Assembly: GCA_016806645.1 (NCBI GenBank)
Contig: JACSYO010000570.1
Location: 5,144,501-5,208,500, forward strand
Direction of reading: 5' to 3'
DNA: 64,000 nt
Source: Ophiodon elongatus
Taxonomy: Eukaryota; Chordata; Actinopteri; Perciformes; Hexagrammidae
The notes beneath the pieces were generated by a model. It made no database searches. It saw nothing but the letters and a program-made list of their open reading frames with translations, and was not told the origin of the DNA. Below are positions 57,000 through 64,000 of the stretch, in pieces. Position 1 is the stretch's first letter. Each line of letters starts with the position of its first letter. Position numbers and translations under genes: made by a program.

Positions 57000-57290
57000 T
57001 TTGATGGCTTGTAGTGCGACAGTCCTACTCCTGGAAGTTAGTGTCATTCACTAGGATTCAAGTGGCTGTGTCAAGGTCACATGGGGAGGAGGCCTACAGC
57101 TAATTTGCCCTTTTGTTGAGAAGCCTTTTATAGATACAACTTTTAGACTAACTGTTACTTCTATTCAACCAAGCTGACCGCTGTAATACACAAACATTTC
57201 AGATGCCAGGTGACGGCTCCAGTCCTCCATTTTCCAGTGAAAACAGCTGCAACAAGGGGGAAAAAAACACTAGTCTTATGAATTCAGAAA
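57000..57290. other. intergenic sequence, nothing assigned
   Basis: No gene or repeat is recognised on either strand. Confidence 0.6.
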
Positions 57291-57329
57291 TGAGAAATTC
57301 TTTTTGACTTCCTTTTGAAAATACAGATC

Positions 57330-57630
57330 TCACGGCGGACAATATTGAAGTCAAAGTGTAGTATGTTCAAAAATCTCATAGCCTAGTAAGTCAGAAATGG
57401 TCAATAAAAAGTCATAATATAATCTGATTAAAAAAGTCATAGCATAGTATGTCAAAAAGGTCAGTATAGCATCTCATAAAAAAGTGATAGTCATCAAAGT
57501 ATAGTCTTTTGGAAAAGTCAAATAATTCACAGTGAATTAAGTAAAAACAAAAAGTCATAGCATAGAATTTTGGAAGGAATCACATAAAAGTCATAGTATG
57601 TCGAAATAAAGTAATGGTATAGTACAGGGG
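57330..57630. repeat. degenerate tandem repeat (GTCATAGTATAGTATGTC type)
   Basis: Variants of AAAAAGTCATAGCATAGTATGTC recur about nine times (57345, 57376, 57410, 57440, 57460, 57488, 57560, 57589) with irregular spacing. It looks like a decayed minisatellite. Confidence 0.7.
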
Positions 57631-57634
57631 TATT

Positions 57635-57935
57635 TAATTAAAATTCAATGAGGTCCAGTGAGAGAATTTCCTCATACAAAAGCCTGGAACATCACAATGT
57701 CTAACTTGCACTCTGATTTATTCCCATAATTATTGAAATAGCCTAGCAGCTATATTAATGTCTGTATGTAGTCAACAACTGACTGTCAAATCAAATCAAT
57801 ATAGTTTAATTGAATAATATCTAAACAATATTCATTGTCAGATTTCTAATTGAACTGGATCTGGCTCTAATAATAAATGTACTGGATTAAAAAATTTAAA
57901 TACATTACGGAAAGCTTTCGAAAAATGTGACTTAA
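57635..57935 (-). repeat. dispersed repeat family D, copy 2 (inverted)
   Basis: Read on the minus strand it matches 59025-59395: the blocks CACATTTTTCGAAAGCTTTC, AATCCAG, TCCAGTTCAATT, TTGAATAATATC (reversed), GACTGTCA...TTGTTGACTACATACAGACATTAATA and the TCTCTCACTGGACCTCATTGAATTT end. Together with copy 3 it forms a long inverted repeat. Confidence 0.8.
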
Positions 57936-58520
57936 AATAAAGTACTTAATTGAATTAAATTTGTTCTAAAACTGTCGTTGCCCTGGAGCTTTAAATTCAA
58001 TTAATTCAGGTGTGAAGTGATGTCAATCAAAAAAAACCTACAATATCCACATTCTTCCCAAATGTGTGTGCAGGGACTTTATCTGTGGTTATGGAAACCA
58101 CTGTTTGAGCTTTATTCTCCTCTCCTTTAACATCATTGTTAAATCTTAATAAGTAGCTTTTTAATCATTTGTGGGGTCGAGTCTTCCCGCTGATTATCAG
58201 AGCAAGTTGGGGAAGCCGTAACGTGACTAAAGCATTAAGCCTGAATATCTCAGGACCAGATCAGATCATTATTGCTCCCATACACCTTCAGCAGGAGCCT
58301 CCACACCATAAACAAACAATATTAACAGCATTGGGGGGGGGGGGGGGTACTGCGCTAATTAAATACTGGCTGGAATTTAATTTGAGATTCAAGTTAACTT
58401 TTACAATTTAAAAAGGTGCTGATGGAATAGTTGTGGCTCAGAAGGCACAAATAACACTGCTGGTTTGAAGGTTTATGAGAAATTGTATGTATATATACAT
58501 ATATATATATATACATATAC

Positions 58521-58583
<63 letters not shown>

Positions 58584-58651
58584 CACATATATACATATAT
58601 ACATATACATATATATATATACATATATACGTATATATATATATATATACG

Positions 58652-58707
<56 letters not shown>

Positions 58708-59020
58708 CACACGTATATATATATATACGCATATATACACACACACACACATACATATATATATATGTATGTATGTTCAGCAAACATCCCAGTATGATTC
58801 AATGCAAAAAAAGTATCAAACACCCATTACAACTTTGCAGTTAAATATTTAACATTTATTCCAACACTTTGACATAGTAAGGACATCTTATTCATACATT
58901 CAGTATATTAATATATATATATCATAGAATAATATTCAGTACAATATGATATATAAATATCATATAATATAAATATCAACTATAAATCACATATAATATA
59001 AATCACACACATATATATAT
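57936..59020. other. spacer between the family D inverted arms
   Basis: It contains a G-run at 58332-58347, a large (TA)n/(CA)n block and AT-rich sequence. No transposase or other coding region is seen. Confidence 0.75.
58488..58768. repeat. (TA)n / (CA)n compound microsatellite
   Basis: About 280 bp of TATATACATATA and ACACACAC runs. All open frames here are repeat artefacts. Confidence 0.96.
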
Positions 59021-59024
59021 ATTC

Positions 59025-59400
59025 ACATTTTTCAAAAGCTTTCTGTTATGTATTTTTCTTTTTAACCCAGCCTTTATTTTACTTGAAATGAGAGAATATC
59101 GTTTCTTTATTACTAGAGTATGTATTTTTATTTTTATTAATCCAGTTCAATTGGAACTCTGTAATGATAAATATTGTTTAGATATTATTCAATTGAACTT
59201 TCTTTATTTAATGTGACAGTCAGTTGTTGACTAAATACAGATGTTAATACAACTGTTGGCTACTTCAATACATACGGCACAAAATCATATAGCGCAAATT
59301 AGACATTATTGTGATGTTCCGGACCTTTGCATGAGGAAATTCTCTCTAACTGGACTTCGCTGAATTTTAGTTAAATACCGCTGGTTTAAATGGTGTCTGT
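59025..59400 (+). repeat. dispersed repeat family D, copy 3
   Basis: In order: CACATTTTTCAAAAGCTTTCTG, AATCCAGTTCAATTGGAA, GATAAATATTGTTTAGATATTATTCAATTGAAC, GACAGTCAGTTGTTGACTAAATACAGATGTTAATACAACTG, TGATGTTCCGGACC, TCTCTCTAACTGGACTTCGCTGAATTTTAGTTAAAT. It is the inverted partner of copy 2 and in the same orientation as copy 1 in lbr intron 1. Confidence 0.82.
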
Positions 59401-60350
59401 AGCTGAAAGAATGAAGAACTTTTAAGCTTTTAAAGTTGAAGAAGTTTAAGAGGATTTGAAGATTTTCTCCATAGGATCCCATTAAAAATAAAAAATCATA
59501 AAAATCTTAATAATTCAAATTGTTGGAATATTTCACAGCATTGCAACAACTACAAAGGTGCAGATCTCCGCTGGGTGTGTCTGCAATGACCACTGCTGTA
59601 AAGCGTCATCAAACAGACTTCGGTCAAGTCAAAAAACAAGTAGCGATGTAATGTTATACGAGCAGAGGGTTTAAAATTGAAGGATCTTTTCATTATTATT
59701 ATTGTTATTATTATGTATTAAACTATAAATACAGTTTATTGTAATTTCTATTTCAGATTTGTGCACATCTGTAACACTAATTACATTTCTTTCGTACCAG
59801 TCTCGCCTCAAGTTTTCATATCAATCTTAACTGTTCCATTGTTCCACAAGTTACAGCCATGTAGGGGGAGTTTGGATAAAATGTAGTAATCAAGCTGTGA
59901 GACTCTGCTACTCCACTTTATCTTCCTCACACCACCATAAACTAATGATTTATGTGCCTTACCTACACTTAACATGCCATATATGTTACATACATTGCAC
60001 TAAAAATAGAGATAGTGCTTAGTCAGATTTGTATCATATTCTTTCTATTTTCTTTTTCATTTGCAAAACACAATATATTATTACCTTTGAACTCTATCAA
60101 CATTCTAGTATCTACTTTTTTGAGAAACTTGACTAATATTTTACACAATGTTTCTGTGTGTACATGCATGTTATATATTTGTATTTGTAAGTAAAGTGTT
60201 TATTTTGTATTTTGATTTGTCATTATTTTGATAATAAAAAGTTATTTAATTTCTATTCATTTTACTAATTAAGTTTTTATTTTATTTCATACATTTTTCT
60301 TTTTCTTTTTCTGAAAGCATTCAGAAAACCATCCATTCGTTCTCTTTACC
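59401..60350. other. AT-rich intergenic sequence
   Basis: No supported gene. A short ATT/ATTATT run lies at 59689-59713. Confidence 0.6.
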
Positions 60351-60352
60351 TC

Positions 60353-60418
60353 TCACTCAATATGAACTATCACAGTTCACATTAGGCGAGAGGTCACTCA
60401 ATATGAACTATCACAGTT
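60353..60418 (+). repeat. 25-bp perfect direct repeat, two copies
   Basis: TCACTCAATATGAACTATCA followed by CAGTT occurs at 60353-60377 and again at 60394-60418, separated by 16 bp. The second copy abuts the LTR start. Confidence 0.9.
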
Positions 60419-60536
60419 GTGACGACCCCTCCCTTCCACTAGGGGTCTTGTGTGTTCTTTAAATAAATGTCTACTTATTGCTTTTAACTCGTCTGGTCTC
60501 CCATACACGTTGCAGCCTTTGAGCCGGGTCGTAACA
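60418..60536 (+). mobile_element. short LTR of a Ty3/Gypsy-like retrotransposon
   Basis: The segment begins TGTGACGACC and ends GGTCGTAACA, which are inverted repeats at 9 of 10 positions with TG...CA ends. It contains AATAAA in CTTTAAATAAATGTC. Two bases later lies a perfect 18-nt tRNA-Pro primer-binding site. At 119 bp it is very short for an LTR, so it may be internally deleted or belong to a miniature (TRIM-like) element. No second LTR is found in the window. Confidence 0.7.
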
Positions 60537-60538
60537 TA

Positions 60539-60556
60539 TGGGGGCTCGTCCGGGAT
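60539..60556 (+). mobile_element. primer-binding site, tRNA-Pro type
   Basis: TGGGGGCTCGTCCGGGAT is complementary to the 3' end of tRNA-Pro including CCA, the same 18-nt site used by several vertebrate retroelements. Confidence 0.85.
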
Positions 60557-60935
60557 TGATTGACCAGGATTAGATGTTTCTGGTGAAATTGGCTCTGCTG
60601 GGTGTGATTGGTTTGACGTGCAGAGGTCAGTAGTAGCCTGGTAGGCAAGTGCAAGGGGAGCTTACTTAGTTCTGGTTAGGCAGTTAGAGGGACAGGACAG
60701 CAGTGATGGCTATGGGTGGGCTGCTTTTGCTATTAGTGTGTTGGACTCTGTGTGGATCGGTTTGTGTTTTGTGTTTTGTGTTCAGGCAGTCTGTTTTTTC
60801 CTCTATTATGGCTTCTGTGGAGACATTCTTGAGAGCTCTGGAGGAGTTAATAGAGCACCAGTTGTTTTTCATATTTGAATTGGATGCAAAAAAAAAAACC
60901 CAGAGTCTCCCCCATATCAGGATGGTTTGACCCAA
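60557..60935 (+). pseudogene. retrotransposon leader and truncated gag start
   Basis: About 250 bp of leader follows the primer-binding site. ATG at 60808 begins MASVETFLRALEELIEH, similar in style to the N terminus of fish Gypsy-type Gag proteins as I recall them. The similarity ends after about 20 codons at an A-run (60888-60898). A stop follows at 60928. No protease, reverse transcriptase or integrase is present, so it is non-functional. Confidence 0.5.
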
Positions 60936-61059
60936 CCTGGCACATGCCCCCTGTCATTACCTGTCAATCACCGCCACCTTGAAAAACTCAAACAATGAGT
61001 GTCAGAAATGTAGCAGCAATGCTGCTGAAAACATGGAGGACAAGTGCAAAACAAGTCGA

Positions 61060-61132
61060 AACCAGAACCAATTTTTTTTTTTCCCGTGAAAACGGGTCCG
61101 CAACCCACCAGTTGAGAATCACTGCATTAGTC
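61060..61132 (-). repeat. probable end of an old hAT-type repeat
   Basis: GAAAACGGGTCCGCAACCCACCAGTTGAGAATCACTGC read on the minus strand gives CAGTGATTCTCAACTGGTGGGTTGCGGACCCG, a terminus common in vertebrate hAT-derived repeats (from memory). Confidence 0.45.
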
Positions 61133-61202
61133 CATTTGTAAAATCTCCATTTGACCGTCTTGTACTTAAGGTTACAGTTAAATGAGCGCTTTTTGATAAA
61201 TA

Positions 61203-61248
61203 TTATATATATATGTGTGTGTGTATATATATATATGCGTATATATAT

Positions 61249-61292
<44 letters not shown>

Positions 61293-61619
61293 ATATATAT
61301 ATGTATGTATATATATGTGTATATATATGTATGTATATATGTATGTATATATATATGTGTATATATGTATGTATATATATATGTATATATGTATATGTAT
61401 GTATATTTATGTATATATATGTATGTATATATATATATGTATGTATATATATATATGTATGTATATGTATGTATATATGTATGTATATGTATGTATATAT
61501 ATATATGTATATGTATACATATACATATATATATATGTGTATATATATATGTATATATATATATGTGTGTATATATATATATACATATATATATGTATGT
61601 ATGTGTATATATATATGTA

Positions 61620-61660
<41 letters not shown>
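61203..61660. repeat. (TA)n/(TGTA)n compound microsatellite, 0.46 kb
   Basis: TATATATA runs mixed with TATGTATGTATA and TATGTGTATA. It supports long artefactual frames in all six readings. Confidence 0.97.
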
Positions 61661-61957
61661 GTATCATCTGTAATCATCTTGCGCAGTGATAAGGTGATGA
61701 GACGACATATCATGACAAATTATTTACAGTATAAAATATAATGGCCGGTCTGAAGGATTGCTTGGTGACAGATCAGTTGGGAAATTTACCTTCAGAAAGG
61801 ATTTCTTCTAAATCAGCAGCTTTTAATTTGAAACGTTTTCTTGCGGTTTTGATTCTGCACTTTAATTATCATTTTGCCATCTAGCAGATATTCGTTCTGC
61901 CCCGACAGGTCTGGAACTTAATATTCTGCTCTACACATTTCTTGTGGGCACCGTGAT

Positions 61958-61989
61958 GTTTGACACGATACACAGGTATCGTGTCAAAC
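61958..61989. other. perfect 13-bp inverted repeat (hairpin)
   Basis: GTTTGACACGATA at 61958-61970 and TATCGTGTCAAAC at 61977-61989 are exact reverse complements separated by the six bases CACAGG. Confidence 0.95.
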
Positions 61990-62164
61990 AAATGGCCTCT
62001 CTCTGCTAGCTGGCTCTTGGCGGGTAAACGGCGGGAGTAACTATGAATGGCATTAATACTCAAATATAACAGGTGCACCTCTAAAGAAACATGTTACTTA
62101 AGATTTATTAATCCAGAAGGTAATTATTGGGTTAGGGTTTCATTAAAGACTACAACAGAAGAAA

Positions 62165-62695
62165 ACAATAGAAGCAGTGCCCATGGACTGGCAGGCCGGG
62201 GTGGTGGTTCCCATTTTCAAAAAGGGGGACCGGAGAGTGTGCTCGAATTATCGGGGTATCACACTACTCAGCCTCCCGGGGAAAGTGTATGCTAGGGTGC
62301 TGGAAAGGAGGCTCCGACCGATTGTCAAACCTCGGATTCAAGAGAAGCAGTGCGGATCCCGTCCCGGTCGTGGAGCAGTGGACCAACTCTTTACCCTCGC
62401 AAGACTACTGGAGGGGCTCTGGGAGTTTGCCCAACCAGTCTACATGCGTTTTGTGGACTTGGAGAAGGCCTTCGACCGGGTCCCTCGGGGGTTTTTGTGG
62501 GGGGTGCTGCGGGAGTATGGGGTGCCGGACCCGTTACAACGGGCCATCCGTTCTCTGTACGACTGCAGTAGGAGCTGTGTTCGTATTCTCGGCAATAAGT
62601 CAGACGCGTTCCCGGTGGGTGTTGGCCTCCGCCAGGGCTGCCCTTTATCACCGGTCCTGTTCGTGACTTTCATCCAACGAATGCTGCACATTTAA
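62165..62695 (+). mobile_element. LINE (non-LTR retrotransposon) reverse transcriptase fragment
   Basis: An intact frame of about 172 codons (62177-62692) shows reverse transcriptase blocks in order: WQAGVVVPIFKKGD, NYRGITLLSLPGKVY, QEKQCGSRPGRGAVDQLFTL, YMRFVDLEKAFDRVP, LREYGVPDPLQRAIRSLYD and GVGLRQGCPLSPVLF. It stops just before the catalytic FADD/YADD box, so palm and thumb are missing. The usual Phe of GFRPGR is Ser here. There is no endonuclease domain upstream. It is 5'- and 3'-truncated and inactive. The clade is not assigned. Confidence 0.92.
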
Positions 62696-62699
62696 GCCT

Positions 62700-63460
62700 G
62701 ACCTCTGAAGTCCATTCTGCGGCTGTACCACGATCCCGCTCACTCAGAGATACAAACGAGATAATAATGAACTCACTCTTCCCGCAAAAAGAACTTGGCT
62801 TATCTAGAAAGGGCTGTTTTTCTAATTTTTAATTTTTTCAGGTTCTCAATCATTATCAGGCCCAGTGGTATTTCACACAACAGAGCCGTTGTGTTTCACA
62901 TTAAAGGTGTTTAACATCTGGATGTCTCTGCTGTCCACCTCTCTAGTATAGATGAAGTATAGAAGTATAGATGACTTGTCGAGTCTGAGGTCTGTGGTGC
63001 ATGATGCTGGGATCAGTCTACCGCTGACACCAGCACCAGCACGCCACATGCAGCTGCACTGCATTATTCCCACCACTAGGTGGGGCTGTGCACTGGCCAA
63101 GTGCTTCATGGGAGCCCAAAGTGGTTTAATGGAAAGTTACAAAATACAGAAGAACGCTTCACCTTCGAGAGGTTTAGGTTTGACTTTAGGAGTGGTGCTT
63201 CCACTCATTATCATAATAATAATAATAATAGCATAGCAAAGTGACTGAGCACTGGAAGACAGCAGAAGAAGTAAAAAAAACACTCAAACACTGGGCTTCA
63301 TAAAAAAATTATAATAATATGAGCATTCTAAAATATTTCAGAATAATAATGGAAAGAATAATACCGCTGTAGGGGTGAGCCATCATAAGAAATCTTTAAG
63401 GTAAAAATACAGACGATATAAGAACTGCAAAGCGTCATATGACAGTGTAAAGCATTAAAG
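62700..63460. other. intergenic sequence
   Basis: A short (ATA)n run lies at 63208-63230. No gene is seen. Confidence 0.6.
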
Positions 63461-63464
63461 GGGA

Positions 63465-63639
63465 ACTACGCCCATTTTCTAAATTCACACGTGTTATTCC
63501 TGTGGTCTAAGGGAGTCCAAAAAACAAAATATAAGCAAACATGAACAGCTGTCTCTGCTGTCTCCTCTCTCTCTCTCTCTTTTCACAGATATCGATTGAA
63601 CTGACACAAATGCACACAAGCATCATCAGTTTAATGTAC
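63465..63639 (+). repeat. possible short repeat (AAAGGGGAACTACGCCC)
   Basis: The opening TTAAAGGGGAACTACGCCCATTTTCTAAATTCACA resembles a fish MITE end. A CT run at 63565-63580 follows. The other end is not identified. Confidence 0.35.
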
Positions 63640-63987
63640 TTAAAGGGACAGCTCACCCCAAATCAAAAATACATATATTTCTTTGTTTAGTGCGGACAGG
63701 AAACTGTTCTAACTAAGGTCTGTGGATTATCTTGAGTAACCAGGCCATGATTTCTGTAAAAAAAACATTGCTGTTGAGTTTTTTCAAATGTGTATTTTAT
63801 ATTTTGTGTGGCCAAATGCCCCACGAAGTGTCATTATATCGAAGAGAAGGCAGACAACTCTACGGTCGATAGCTCCAAAACTCGACAACTCACGCCAAAA
63901 ACAATCTAGATTGATAAACAGCACTACAGGTAAGAGAGACAACATAAAGTGTACTTATTTGGTTTTGGGGGTGAACTGTCCCTTTAA
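63640..63987. mobile_element. TTAA-flanked MITE, 348 bp, complete
   Basis: It begins TTAAAGGGACAGCTCACCCC and ends GGGGGTGAACTGTCCCTTTAA, an almost perfect terminal inverted repeat bounded by TTAA. Internal blocks GGTCTGTGGATTATCTTGAGTAACC and CAATCTAGATTGATAAAC are shared with 23798-24010. The interior does not code. TTAA ends suggest mobilisation by a piggyBac-like transposase. Confidence 0.82.
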
Positions 63988-64000
63988 GTATCAAAAAAAG

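Noticed and set aside
58394..58852. Tyr-Ile-rich frames of 100-240 codons (also 40074-40871 and 60988-61741)
   Set aside because: They come from (TA)n/(TGTA)n repeats read in all frames on both strands.

Overview
This window is vertebrate nuclear DNA, most likely from a ray-finned (teleost) fish. The evidence is two multi-exon genes with GT-AG introns, abundant (CA/GT)n and (TA)n microsatellites, short non-autonomous DNA transposons of fish type, a truncated LINE reverse transcriptase and a short Ty3/Gypsy-like LTR. It holds no operons, CRISPR arrays or prokaryotic features. The species cannot be named from the sequence alone.

Layout. (1) 1-33889, + strand: the 3' two thirds of enah (Mena, an Ena/VASP actin regulator). 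The window opens inside an intron, so the EVH1-coding exons lie upstream. Eleven coding exons are visible: the EVH1-LERER linker, the LERER repeat exon, a large symmetric 798-nt proline/serine-rich exon that can be skipped without changing frame, the polyproline core joined to the G-actin-binding motif, the exons leading to the F-actin-binding motif, and the C-terminal tetramerisation coiled coil with its stop at 33887-33889. A 3' UTR of about 3.7 kb follows, to an AATAAA at 37534. (2) 37561-41100: intergenic DNA with one probable dispersed repeat and TA tracts. (3) 41100-56950, + strand: complete lbr (lamin B receptor), with a CCAAT-containing promoter, a probable non-coding first exon and 13 coding exons predicting 623 aa. 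These encode a Tudor domain, an RS-rich chromatin/nucleoplasmic region and a sterol C14-reductase-type membrane domain. (4) 57000-64000: repeat-rich DNA with an inverted pair of dispersed repeats around TA tracts, an LTR with a tRNA-Pro primer-binding site and a gag-start remnant, a truncated LINE reverse transcriptase and a complete TTAA-flanked MITE.

The order enah then lbr, in the same direction, matches the human ENAH-LBR arrangement on 1q42 from general knowledge, so this is conserved synteny. The two products do not act in one pathway: Enah works at actin filament barbed ends in the cytoplasm, and Lbr tethers heterochromatin and lamins at the inner nuclear membrane and reduces C14 sterols. 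The most notable observations are the neural-type cassette exon with a CU-repeat 25 nt after its donor, tandem in-frame splice donors in lbr, a NF-Y/CHR-like lbr promoter, a decayed RecQ-helicase-like fragment in an enah intron, and several families of paired repeats. I see no convincing new biological system.
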